From Exaiptasia diaphana (lineage: Eukaryota; Cnidaria; Anthozoa; Actiniaria; Aiptasiidae), in contig NW_018384547.1 of NCBI RefSeq assembly GCF_001417965.1, positions 40,886 to 104,885 of the forward strand: a stretch of 64,000 nt of DNA, in the 5' to 3' direction. Below are positions 1-12,900 of this stretch, one piece after another. A model generated the notes under the pieces. It saw only the letters and a list, made by a program, of their open reading frames with translations, was not told the DNA's origin and made no database searches. The position numbers were made by a program, and so were the translations under genes. Position 1 is the first letter of the stretch, and each line of letters starts with the position of its first letter.

Positions 1-171
1 AACGTCTCTACAAAAGCTTAAAATCAATATAATCATGTGTTGTATTCACAAAAACAACATTTTTTCTTGGTAGAATTCATTCTATATATGGAAAACATTA
101 CTTAGAAACTTATAATTTATTCTAAACCCGAGTGAACTCGGGTTTAGAATAAATTACACACTTTGTCGGTC

Positions 172-589
172 ATGAAGTCGTCATGTGGACTCGGGGGGGA
201 GGGGGGGGGAGTTTGTTTGCTTTACAAACTCAGGTTTTAGAGCCTAACGCTTAGCTAACGTTAACCCTACCCTACCCTAAACCCTAACTATTCTAACCCT
301 AACCCTAAATCAAGCAACCCTAGCCCCTGTCTTAGGCTATAGGAACCCTAACTCTTGCATAAGGCTGGAACTAACCCTATGCCGCTAAAGTTTGGGGGAG
401 GGGAGGGTACAGTCTGTAACTAAATGTCGACTTTTTTCCGCTTTTTAAAAGGAAATCACGAGAAATAACTAGCAAACATGATTATTTAGACCAGAAACAA
501 ATGATTGAAGCGATTTTTTTGTCAATTTTTCGAAAATTTCAAAAATACCCTAAATCGTCACTTAAGTCGTTTTCGCATCCGCCCCTTCA
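172..589 (+). mobile_element. TIR element with internal telomere-like repeats, copy A (left end missing)
   Basis: The interior carries degenerate CCCTAA repeats (about 260-310) and a G-rich tract near 395. The right end, about 545-589, reads as an inverted terminus resembling CGAAAACGGCTTAAGTGACG on the opposite strand. The same order of blocks occurs in copies at 15358-16013 and, inverted, at 60608-61962. Both of those have inverted termini, which shows this is a TIR element and not a chromosome end. No transposase is visible, so it is probably non-autonomous. Confidence 0.65.
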
Positions 590-689
590 ATTATGCCATC
601 AAGGATTTTGTTGGTAGTAATGTTTGAAAATTGTTTTTATCTTATTAATAATGAAGAACATTTTTATATAATGCTGGCTCAACACTATT

Positions 690-745
690 CCCAACTCTAA
701 ACCTAACCCAAAACCTAAACCTAACCTTAAACCTAACCCTAAACT
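690..745 (+). repeat. Degenerate telomere-like repeat patch
   Basis: Several imperfect copies of ACCCTAAACCTA-type sequence occur outside the boundary of copy A. It is probably a remnant of the same or a related repeat. Confidence 0.5.
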
Positions 746-1132
746 GATTTGTACTGGATTGAGTTATATTGGACTGGCTCAAAATAAACTGAACCAGTTC
801 AGAAGAAATTGAACTGGTTCAAAATCATATTGAACCTGAACTACAACATGTATATATACATGTTACCTATCTTTGTGTCTGACCTGAGTATTGTTTTTGT
901 TTTTTAATGTCACAGAAAGTACTAAAGTATCCTTTATTTAACAAAACAGGACATCACACATAATTTTGTGCATAATTCATTTTTTATGCATTAATCTTCT
1001 CTGAAAATCCTTCATAATTTTGATTTTTTGTGTGCACATAATGCCAGAATCCCTGTCTCATAGTCCTATGAGACACGGTGACAAATCAATGAATATCATG
1101 ACAAAATGTTACAAATGTTGTTGAAAATGCAC

Positions 1133-1353
1133 AATAGTCTCCTTACGGTTACCTGCGCCATCTTGAAAGGTAGCCGTGCCTTGTCATCGAAGCGAGACAA
1201 CCGTTGAGCGTGCAATGATAGAAACCTTCTTTCACACCTATAGACGATTATTCACAGCTGGTATCTATCATTGCACGCTCAACGGTTGTCTCGCTTCGAT
1301 GCAAAGGCACGGCTACCTTTCAAGATGGCGCAGGTAACCGTAAGGAGACTATT
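1133..1353. repeat. Large near-perfect palindrome (foldback element)
   Basis: The left arm 1133-1222 (begins AATAGTCTCCTTACGGTTAC) is repeated in inverted orientation at 1264-1353 with only a few mismatches and one short indel. The spacer is about 40 bp. It is a small non-autonomous foldback element with no coding capacity. If transcribed it would form a hairpin of about 90 bp. Confidence 0.85.
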
Positions 1354-1668
1354 AGTAACAAAAAGAATTTCAAACTACTGTATATAAATACTGTATTTTT
1401 AAAAAAAGTAAAATATTGTCAAGAAAGCACTGTATCCAGGTCAAATTCAAAAATACATTTATCTTGCTGTGAATAACAAAAGAAAATCCCACCCAGTGAG
1501 GATGACACCCATCTGAATGAAATCTTACCACAGGAAGCCCATGTATGCGATCGCTGATCATCTAGTTTGTATCTAACATAAGTCTTGATGAATGCTAATA
1601 CCCTCATAGAAATACATGTGTATGTATGTATTTCTGTTGCAAGGATATTTATATATACCTTAGATATA

Positions 1669-1933
1669 CAGCCTTTTGCAAAAATTATGAGAATTGTCTA
1701 AATATCTAAATATCATAATATCCATATCCATATATTGTCCGGAACACGCGGGTTTGCTAGAATAATTCATTGTTGACATCGAGAAAATGTTCAGAACTAC
1801 GGATAAGTCTGTCGCCAAAAAAAAAAACTTCAAAGACAAGGGACTAAGGGCATCGCACGGGATTACCCATCATGCACTCGATATTATGATATTTAGATAT
1901 TTAGACAATTCTCATAATTTTTGCAAAAGGCTG
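1669..1933. mobile_element. Tc1/mariner-type MITE, copy 1
   Basis: The element runs CAGCCTTTTGCA...TGCAAAAGGCTG with TIRs of about 50 bp and a TA dinucleotide on each side (1667-1668 and 1934-1935), as expected for Tc1/mariner-type insertion. A second copy in the opposite orientation lies at 47302-47569. The interior of about 160 bp has no ORF of note. Confidence 0.85.
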
Positions 1934-2129
1934 TAAGCAGAATGAAATTAAACAAAACAGCAACTTGAAGCTGTAATATCTCTGTTTTATTATGGACGTT
2001 TTGGCACTTTTTTGTTTACACCTTGTAGTCTTCCGACTGAATTATAGTTAATTAGCATTTTAATCCAAAACATATATTGTAACTTAGATATTTTCCTTCC
2101 TAACAAACCAACATTCTTGTCATTCTTAG

Positions 2130-3997
2130 TTATTGGTAGAGGTGGTGAACAGATTAACAAACTCCAGTCAGAGACAGGTGCCAAAATACAAGTTGCCCCA
2201 GGTATAAATACATGTACACATCCATAATGCTTTTCTGTTTGCCCAATACATCTAGTGTTTGAAATGTTTGTGAAACTCAACTTGCTCATTTAAAATCACT
2301 TGTCATTCCATGGTAGATCCACCATTAGGAGCCATGCCACCACCAGACAGAGCAGTGACTATCAATGGATCCACGCAAGCTGTAGAGTGAGTCAGGACTC
2401 CTATCAATAGACAGGCATGTCGGAATTTTGCACGAAAAAAAAAAAAAATCAAAATTATTTAGTATTTTTTCCCCATATTATGCATAGAAAAGGGTACATT
2501 GCGCGGCATGACATCATCACAAGAAAGTAAAACTGGGAAATTTTACATATTTTTAGGTTATTGTGTTGTTGTTTTTCATTTAAAACTACAGTTTTGTCTA
2601 TAGTCATGAAATATCGAAGGCATTACCAATCAAAGGAAAGACTTTTTTTAGACTTTTCAGTTCTCGCTTTCTTTACGTCTCACTTACTGTACGCCATCTT
2701 GGAATCTGGTATGTAGTGTCCAGACTCTTTTCTGATGAGATTTGAACGTCTGGTCATTTGTGAAGCCCACGAAAACAAATTTAAATATATTCGGAATGTT
2801 TGGAAGCGATTTTTGAGCAAAAAAAAAACAGTCAAGGAACCACAAAAAACATCAGTAGAAGGCAAGTTATCTTTGAAAATGGTATAAAATGGAAAAAAAT
2901 CATGAACTATGCAGGATTATGCACAATTTGGTAATAATTATGTGGAAAAAGAGCCATTATGCGCATCCACATAGACCTGCACATAATTCCGACATGCCAG
3001 AATAGATAAATAAAGTAGATTAAAGATACTGTATTTACCCATGTATAAGCCGCTCTCGTAGATAAGCCGCACCCCGAGTTTTAGGAACGTTTTTGAGAAA
3101 GAAAAGATGGAAAATAAACTTTTCTCTTTTTGATCACCACTTGCGAACACAGCTTTCTTTGATTTTAAAGTGCTTTTCCGCTGCTCGATTTCCGTGATCC
3201 ATGCATTTCGTATGCAATTACAATCACTTTATTTAACGTGCGGTATATGATGATCTTGGAGACATAATTGTTAAGATTGATACTAGTAATTGATACTATA
3301 TTTAAAGAGTTGTTTTTCATTCAAAAGGTAAAAGCAAACTAGTAATTAACTTGGGTGATAATATAAATCTCATTGTGCCGCCAAACTTCTAAACATAAGG
3401 ATCGTTTCGTATTTCAAAAAAAATATTTAAGAAGATTGTATTTGTTTAATATAAGGAACAATTTTTTAGGTTTATTTCTTGGGTATTTAAAATATTTACT
3501 CTGGATCGATTCTTCACTTTAAGTGTGACAAAGTTGTGTAAAGGAACAATGCAAATTAGCATCACATTACCAAAATGATTTTTTTGGGAAAAATATTGCG
3601 GCTTATACATGGGTAAATACGGTACATAAATGATGTGAGCTGATAGAGAAACTACTATGGTTTCATACATTGACTTAAATGTACACATAAACTGCCAGAT
3701 TCCTATTAATAGATATATAATGTACATGAAATGTAACATCATAGAGTAGTGAGTATTAATTGTTCCACAGAAGCTGTAGAGCACATGAGCAGCTGCCGGA
3801 CTCCTATCAATTTATCGATTGAGACATGTCAATAAAGCAAGTCTGCATTTTGATCACAAATAAGTAGCTCTTGCTAAACAAACACCATTGTCTTGAAAGA
3901 AAAGAATTGCATTCAGTAATTTTGTTCTGTATTTTTCAGCAAAGCAAAACAACTTCTACAAAGAATTTGTGAAGAAGGAAAAATACCAGATAGTCTG
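2130..3997 (+). CDS. FUBP: FUBP exons coding KH1 (three exons)
   Basis: Exons 2130-2201, 2317-2386 and 3940-3997 code VIGRGGEQINKLQSETGAKI (the KH1 GxxG loop is GRGG), then a loop rich in Pro, then a final helix reading AKQLLQRICEEGKIPDSL. The order and sequence match KH1 of FUBP1. The 5' end of KH1 (the VPDGMVG-like strand of the family) must come from an exon to the left. Introns hold TIR elements at 2413-3000 and 3027-3624. Confidence 0.9.
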
Positions 3998-6900
3998 GTA
4001 AATCTTACCATAAATATCTCTTTTGTGATCATTCCATACTCCTTTATGTGCATATTGTGATCACTTGATTGTTGTTTATGCTTGTTTCTGGCTTTTAACT
4101 TTTGTGTTGTACTGATTTCACAAAAGAAAAAATGCTATCCTGACTGGTCTTGAAACAATGGTGAAATACTTGCATTGCCGGATTTCAAATCGAGTGGGGA
4201 CTGGGCAAAATACCCTTATTGGATAATCACGAGATAAGACTTACATAGAATTAGAAAGCCTTTGTTGAGAAATGTAAAATTCCAAAATCTGGTGTCAATC
4301 AATTCAACAGTGAAAGAGTTACGGCCTTACAAATATTCTAAAATTTCCAAAGAAATGTATGGGAAGCCGCCAATGTGTCTGCATTTTGATCATTTTCCGG
4401 GCACATTCATTAGATCATTTCTTTGGAAATTTTAGAATATTTGAAAGGCTGTAACTCGTTAGCTATTGAACTGATTTGCATCAAATTTTAAAATTTTGCA
4501 GTTCTCAACAAGGGTTTTCTTTCTATGCAAGTCTTATGTCATGATTATCCAATTAGCGGGTTTTGCCCAGTCCCCCACGGTTTGAAATCCAGCAATACTG
4601 TAGAGTTTTCAACCATTGTTTTAGAAGGGTTGTGAAAATCTACTTTCAAGTCAAACAAAGCTAATCAAGTAATATGATGTTGTAGATGTCTGCGCCAGTA
4701 GTAGCACCAGGAGAAACGATGTGTGAAATGATGATACCAGCAAGTAAAGTTGGACTCATTATTGGTATGTTAATTTTCATTCAGTTCTCCTTCATAAAGA
4801 CTCTGTATTCCAAGAGGGAACAGGCTAAATGTTTATGCTGCTTTACTGTGTCTAAATTAGGTAAAGGAGGAGAAACTATCAAGAGTTTACAAGAAAGAGC
4901 ACAATGTCGCATGGTTATGATTCAGGATGGCCCATATCAAAATGCTCCAGAAAAACCCTTGCGAATCATGGGTGATCCTACCAGATGCCAACGTGGAAAA
5001 GATCTTGTTACAGATCTGCTTACAGAGAAAGAACTAGAGGTGAGTTTGCATGACAATAGTGTGAGACATTGGACTTTTATGTACCTGATGCATTAAAGGG
5101 TTGTTTAGCCTGTTTGAACTCTTTTGATTACAATGTTTCATTGTAACATGATTGGGATTCTTCTGCTGTGTCCATATTGCTTAGCATAGTCTTATTTTGC
5201 AAAGGAAATATAAGTATGAATGACAACAAGACAGTTGTCTGGTTGTTGGACTAAATGCCTTACTCGCAGTATAAGGACAAATTCTCCTGACAATATTGAG
5301 TATCCACTTTATTTGCCTTCTGCTTGTTACTTTTTACATGACTCACAATGATAAGAGTTCTCTAGTAATCAGAAACTAAAATACCCTTGATATTGTTTCA
5401 GCATATAAAAGATCTTTGTCTTGTCCAATGTAGGCCTCACCTACAAATCTTAAAATAGCTTTAATGGCTTAGTGTTTATCAGTAATCTGGCACTTAGTTT
5501 GGCAATATTCATGTATAACCTGTTTTACTCTTATTAGTTCATAGCTTGAGTTCTAGTTGGCACTAACAACTGTTTCCATGTTTCAATTCAAAATATTCAT
5601 AATATTTTATATTTATATGTACTATCATGTTTTAAACTGTGATAATGTTGTATTGTAAGAGTGCACACTTAATAGAAATAGCTAAAATACCTACTACTCA
5701 ATTGTGCAGTGAATCTGGTAGAGTGTGATGGTGCGATCCCGCACTATTTACCTCATATCGCACCGAATCGCACTATTTTCAATTTCTCACACTTTTCATG
5801 GATTTTCATGGTTTATTTCACATAGTAAACAAATAAAATTGCTCTGATAGAATAAAAAGATGTACTGTTTACCTTTTTTGGCAAAATAAACGATAATTGT
5901 ATCTTTTATAGCGCTTGAATCGCTTGCAATCTCGAAGAAAATTACATTTCATCAAAAAAACACCCAGGCGTTCCGTGCATGGTATTTGAACGCCTGGGTT
6001 TGACACTGGGTACTAATAATTTACGAAGTGTGAATCGATAGCGTGGATTTTACCACTTGTCTATGTTTGTTCGTATTTTATCCACTTGATAAGGATTTAT
6101 ACACTGGATAGCGCTATCCGAGCTTTGTACAAACAAACAATGTATTATTTTTTTNAAAAAAAGAGAAAAACTTTGTAACTTAAAACAGTAGAAAGCCACT
6201 AAGTAACAAAAAAATCAAATGTAACTTCTTTACGCTACAAAAAAACAAATGGAAATATGATGTTTACTATTAAAAGGAAATCAAAAGTGGCGTTTGAATA
6301 TTCACTATTTTTGGTTAAATAAAGCGAGAGAACAACGTCAAATTCTCCCAAAAATTAATTGATGCAAATTTACTCTCCACACTTTTTCGCACTATTTTGG
6401 ATTTCTTTTCGCACTCTACCAGATTCACTGATTGTGATAATCAGATGTGGAAAACCCCCCAAAAAAGCAATAATATTTTACAAATTAAGTGTGTGCACTC
6501 CAGCAGCAAATAGTTTTAATGGCTACTTAATCTCTATCATTAACCAGTACAGTCCTAGAAAAGGCAATACAACCTTTCTTGTCTAACAAATATATAATAG
6601 CTATTCATTGGTAAATTTTGATTTAATTTCCTGGAGATACAGTGAATCCATTAATATTGTTTGGTTGTGAAGACAAATAGAGAACAACAAAGTCATGCAT
6701 AAAATGTTTTGATATTCATGAGAAGTATTTCAGTTTAAAACTCTAGATAAATTAGCTTAGCACATTAAATGTTATTAACATCACATGTTTTGCAACTGTA
6801 GCTGTTATAATGTTCTGTTTCATTGTGTTTTAAGAATGATGCAACACACAATTATTTGTAGGAGATATATAGTTGGATTTGCAAAAAAAGCAAGTTTTCC

Positions 6901-9900
6901 TCAACGAAACTGTATTACCTCTGGAAAAAGAATTTAAGATATGGTAAACAAATGACTTTATTATATATGAAGTGTCAAAGTTCACTTTTCCTAGTATCTT
7001 ATTGGTCGAGAGTGTACCACGTGAAAGTCACAAAATTTTACTGTTTCCTGGCAACTGTCCACCAGCGGTCAATAATATGTTGTGGACCGTCAATAAGTAC
7101 AAAGTCGCAGAAAAACAATCTTCAGTTTCGTGAAAATGTCACATTTACGAACGTTGCTATTCCAAAATTGTTATGAAACATTTAATTTCGACTACACATA
7201 GTTAAATTAGTATTCATTGTGTTATTACATTGATTGATTTTAGTGACTATTTGTATTGCCATTTTTCAGTTATTTTATCAAAATCTTTAATAAAAACAAT
7301 TCATTTATTTACTTTTTTTGCTCTCTTTGACACTTGATATGATAATAAAGCACTTATTTACTGGAAACCTCGGGAAAGAGCATGTTTTGCGGTCCCTCGA
7401 CCGCTGATGACATCAACGGTCTCGGGACCACAAAACATGCTGTTTCCCTCGGTTCCAGTAAATAAGTGTTAATTGTTGTTTCCGTTACAAGCAGGCAACA
7501 TTAGCAGGATTTACTGTAGTGTGTTTGTTAGTGTTTTTGTTATTTATTGATATAGCAAAAACACTTATCTAGGAAATGAAAGTAATTGTTTTTACAGAAA
7601 GTGACTTTATATTATACCACCATTTTATGTCCAAATATAAGCTGCACCACACTTTGATTCAAAAGAAAATAAATGATACAAAAAAGTGTTTTTGCCACAA
7701 GTGTTTGCACTGATTACTTGTATTCCTTAGCTTAACTATGGTAGTTATGCTGCTTGAGTATGGGTAATAAAACTAATGTTGCTGTAAGACATTTAATGAA
7801 TGTGACCCTATTTGCGAAAACCAGGCTTAAGGAAAATTGCTTTTAAATGCATTTTCAACGCGTTAATAATGTTCCTCAACGCGTTCAAAATGTTCCTCAA
7901 AGCAATAACAATGTTCCTTAACGCTTCCACAATGTTCCAAAACGCATTAATTATTATCAGTGATTTTGACAACATTTAAAAGCGTTGCCAACGCTTCAAA
8001 ATGCATTTTGACATCGTTGTTCGCCCACTTCAAAATGCGTTTGAATGCGTTTGACATCACTGTTTTGATCGCTTCATAATGCGTTGGATATCGTTGTCAT
8101 TACTTCAGAATGCGTTGTGGACATTGTTGCCTCGTGAATCTTAATGCTTTGAATATCGTTGTCATCATTTCAAAATGCGTTATGTGATATCGATTGTTTC
8201 GTTTTTTAATTTTGGTCGCAACTGAGTACTGTAGTTTATTCGGCTCGACCTCCATGATTAGTTACTTTTATCTCTGAATATCGGAAGTACGCATTTTAAC
8301 ACAAAAAGGTGAGAAATTTTGTACTGAAATGAAGCTGTAAGCTGATTACTGACAACTGGTGACAAAATAAAATTCACTGGTTGTTATTAGCATACTAGTA
8401 ACGACTTTATAATAATGATAGTAAAAACTATTGACATTGGAAAACAGTAACATTGGAATCCTTTGAAACGGTTATCACGATAGGCAATGCTCAGTTAAAA
8501 CGTTTTGCCGTGGTTCTCAACGCTGTTCTAACGATAAGATAAAACTTTCATAATGTTTTGAAACGGTCCTCAACGTTGTTCTAACGATAGGATAAAACAT
8601 TCGTAATGTTTTGAAACGGTAATCAACTTTGTTCTAACGATATGATAAAACGTTGGCTACGTTTTTAAAATGTTGCTCAACGCTTGTTCCAACGATTACC
8701 ACAATGTTTTTTACAATGTCTTTCAAACCATTGGGAATGTTTTTCAATGCAGTGACAACTAGACCCTGTATGCAGGGTTGACACGTACCCTTTGTTGTGC
8801 ATGATGTTGTGAGATCATTAGTAAATGAGGCCTTATTAAAACCTTACTGATAGAGAATAAAGAAATGATTTGATCCATCGAGCCTTGCCAAGATATATGT
8901 GATTTTTGTGATAAGCTTATATGTGGTGGCTCTTAAAATTTCAGCTGTAACTGCCTTTGTGATTCTGCAGTATAATTTTAAGGTCAGATATACCCGGAGA
9001 TATATAACTAGGCATGATTTGGTTACAACGTGACGCTTTATTAACTTTTGATATGATAGTAACACAATATTTTTGCACATCTACATTAAAACTCGACATA
9101 TCTATTGCAGATGTTTGAATAGCCATGGAAGTAATAAGCATTTTCTAAAGAGTTGTATTGATATTCAATCATTGGAACCCAATCACTATATCGTTGCCGT
9201 TGCTTCACGAGTAGTAAGCGTGTTGATCTCTGTAGTGAGATTTCCTCGTCATCACAATTCAACATACCCTTGGTCCGAACACCCAGACAAGTAATGAGTT
9301 CCAGATTTTGATCGTAAACCTTCATGTTCTGTTCCATATTCGTTAGTAGAGACAATATTCATCAAAATGGCGGATAAAACATTGTGCAGAATGAGTTGGA
9401 AATGTTGCTAACGGGATTATCGACAGGCTATAGCGTTCGGAATACACAACGTAATGTGATTGGCTACCGGATATATAATTCACAATGTGATTGGCTACGA
9501 AGATGTACCGAAGCCAAACTTTCGACATTGTGAAAAAAAAAAACCAAGAAAGTGTCAGCATTTTACTACACGTACCCCCTGCATAGCAGGGTACGTGTAA
9601 TGATATAAAACGCGTTGTTGATGTGACAGAATGCATTCACAATGATTCAAAACGTGTTATAACGCAATCTGGTGATAATACTATTTCCTTTAAGCCTGGT
9701 TTTCGCAAATAGGGTCACAAATTGTATGTTTATAATATTTTAGGCATAGTTATAATGATTAACACAGTAAGATAGGAAACTATAGCATAAGCTACAGTAT
9801 GTAGAGATTACAATTCAAGTACTGTAACCATGGTCAGGCTCAGTATTATCTAATGAGGCAATCTCATTTTAACTACAGAATATATATTTAGTTTTTGAAT

Positions 9901-12900
9901 TTAGTTATCATATTGGCCAGCAATCAATATTTGAGTGGTTAAATTAGTTTTAGTGTAATATTTTTAGGCTTTTATGATATTTGTATTAAAAACATGCTGT
10001 AACGCTTGCCCCTAAAGCAAATAACACCAGCATTTGACATCATGGGAAATAAGAAGCCTGGACAGGAAAATATCAGTGCTTTAGAGGTGGGTTATATTAA
10101 AGGGTTATTAACCGAGCGCGAGGTCTGTACAGAAATATATCGGACCGAGGTCTCGTACATTAGAGACCGAGGTCCGATATTTTTCTGTACAGACCGAGCA
10201 AACGAGGTTAATAACACTTTTATTATGTGACTTTTTTCTACATCGGAAAAGCAAACTGTAAACAGCGCGCGAATATCGATTGGACTATCGATTGGTCCAA
10301 CTGAAGCAAGCAAAGCACATGGAATCAAATTGTCAAAAATGTGTGTTTTTTACACCAGAAAACAGATATTTCTGTTATAAAAACAATTCTAAAATGAATT
10401 GCTATCAATGTCACAGAAGAACAATCATTTAAATGTCTCGAAAGATACTTATTTCGTAGAAAAACAACAATTGTGGGTCTTTCATCTAGTCAAAGCACAA
10501 CAAAAACAAACAAATCAGTAGGCTTTATCTACTTTATCTACAATCAAATCGTTTTCAATCTTCATCGTCGCTTTCAGTGATAGCATTTCGACGCCTTTTC
10601 CCTTGTTGAAGCATCACTGGACCTTTGGAAATCTTGAAGTTACATTATGTGATGCTGTGAATTTCTAACCTCGGTTTTATTAGTATAGTCACGAAGCGCC
10701 TTCTCGTCTTTCATCGCTTAGAGATTTCGTCACTTGTGTTTTGTTGCCTTTTCCACGTTCTTTGCGTGTTAAATTCCTTGTCTTTGAAGATGTTTAGTTG
10801 GGAGTCATCCTCTTCAACCTGTCGCTGCATGCTTCTTTGAAATCTGCTTTGAAAGCGATTTCATTTTCATGAACTGAATGATCTGATAGCACTCCACCGG
10901 AAAGCTGCTCACTCTCAGTAATACCTTTTTCAATAGATGGATACTTGTATAAAATGTTATATTAGACCTTGTTTTTCGTATTGTGATTTCGCCTTCTAGT
11001 TTTCTCATATAGTTATTCTCAAATTCAGTTCAAAAAAATCAAATCTTGCGCCTTGAAAAATGTCAACAAACGGGCGCTCGGGATATAACTTTCGGACCGT
11101 TGTCATGGTAATCGGTCGGAGATAGCAAAACATCGCTCTCGCGTAAGCCAATCAGAACGCATGTACTATCCAAGTCATATAATAAAGGTGTATATCTGTC
11201 TATTCACTGTTTATTTTCCATGTTTGATTATTTTATTTCATTTGTCAGTCAATAGTCGAGTTTCGCAATCTCTTTTACGCTGTGTTAGCCCCAATTGTGT
11301 GCTAAAATATTCAGAAATGTAGATAAAACTCGTGAGATTTCAAACTATTTCCATTGTCTTCTATACTCACAGATCTCTTGCATTTGCACGGGCTGTTATG
11401 AATAAAAGAATTTATTACATGGTTTGGAGGCTAACACAGCGTAAAAGAGATCGCTAAAAGGGTTTATTCTTCTGTACGTAAATGAGCTAATGGTGGTTGT
11501 CGTTTTGCTCACCATGCAGATTCCTGTCCCAAGGGAAATAGTTGGTTTTGTAATTGGAAAAAATGGAGAAACAATTAAAAGACTTCAAGTTGAATGTGGT
11601 TGCAGCCTACAATTTAATCCTGACAGTAAGAAATATTTTGCTTTATTTAGTCAACATGTTCTAAACATGGATAATCACAGTCTTGTTGACCTTGTTAGAT
11701 AAGTAATTGTAATAAAATTATACAGAATATAAGAGAGAACAACAATTAATGAAAACTGTGAGCAGCCCTAACCAAAGTAAAATTGAAGAATAATCAAATG
11801 ATATCAATCATGTTAGAGGATTGTACCTAAAAGTCGTGGGTTGAGGGTAAGAAGTCAATGGCAAGGGTAAAAATTGGAGGGTCAAGTAGAAAAATCACCT
11901 TTTTTATTTGGCATACTCGGAAATACGTTGCTGACTTTTCTTGCTTCTCGAAGCCATAAGAGAAACACAATTGGTAGTTTAGAAAAGTAAAACAACAACT
12001 AGCAATTCAAGTCAATTTTCAACTTCTTTTAATTTTCTATATTTTCTTGACATGCAGTCGCCTTGTCTCGTTGATATATAATTATTTAAAAATAATTGTA
12101 AAATATAACTTTTTAAATAGTTCAAAATTAATATTTATTCAGTGTAATAACAGTAACAAGACTGAATTTTAAGTCAATTCTTTGTGAAGTATCCAGGCAT
12201 AATCCTGTATCTATATGAACACTTACAATCAAAACGTTTTACCCTCACCCTTAACTTCTTTCCCTTGACCCTTGACTTTTAGGTACACTCATGTTAGAGG
12301 GGGACCTCAGTCTGGCATTCACTCTGAATAATAATTATTATCATTCTTATAGCAAATCCAAGCAGTCCAAACAGAATGGCATTAGCCAGAGGAACTCAAC
12401 AGCAGTTATCTCAGATCAAGTCGACCTTAGAACAGATCATTCAACAGGTATTACATGTAATATTGCCATGATGTATATATCTAAAAGGTGCCAGTAACAT
12501 GATAAACATTAATAGCTATTTCATCTAACATTTTATCCTAATAAGTTGTGTATAAGTAGAATGAATTGCTTGCATTTTCTCTGTGTTTTGTCTTTCTTTT
12601 TCCTCTTCTGTGTGAATTTAAAGATCAAACTTGTGATGATGATTACAATAAAAACTGGACATATATAAGACATAATAGAACCTGTGACAAAATGTAGAGG
12701 AAATGCACACTTTTGTTATTTGGAGCAAATGTACTTAATCTATGAAACAAAAATAATAAAAAATAGTTTCTTTTGTCCCATCAACGCTATATTGTAGCAA
12801 GTGGTATTGTTTGTTTCATGGATTTAGTGGATCCACTCTAACAACATGTTTTATTAGTAGAAGTTAGAAACCCTGAGCAATCCCTTTGCAATGTCAGTGA

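Larger units (their letters stand above)
1..2129. other. Left-edge region, repeats inside or upstream of a FUBP intron
   Basis: No FUBP exon could be found before 2130, so the N-terminal exons are taken to lie off the left edge. The stretch holds part of a TIR element with telomere-like repeats (to about 589), a second CCCTAA-like patch (about 690-745), a large palindrome (1133-1353) and a TA-flanked MITE (1669-1933). Apart from these I see nothing coding. Confidence 0.6.
5040..10017 (+). other. FUBP: Large FUBP intron filled with mobile elements
   Basis: This 5.0-kb intron separates KH2 from the KH2-KH3 linker exon. It contains a TIR element (5707-6430), a short palindrome (7351-7468) and a 1.9-kb TIR element (7801-9719). 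In 5100-5700, 6440-7340 and 7470-7800 I see only AT-rich sequence with no supported exon. Confidence 0.7.

Noticed and set aside
240-745. Chromosome end (telomere or subtelomere)
   Set aside because: The CCCTAA tract is short, degenerate, and repeated inside TIR-bounded elements at two other places in the window.
8844-9355. Overlapping short ORFs as genes
   Set aside because: They fall within the 7801-9719 TIR element on both strands, have no domains and look like chance open frames.
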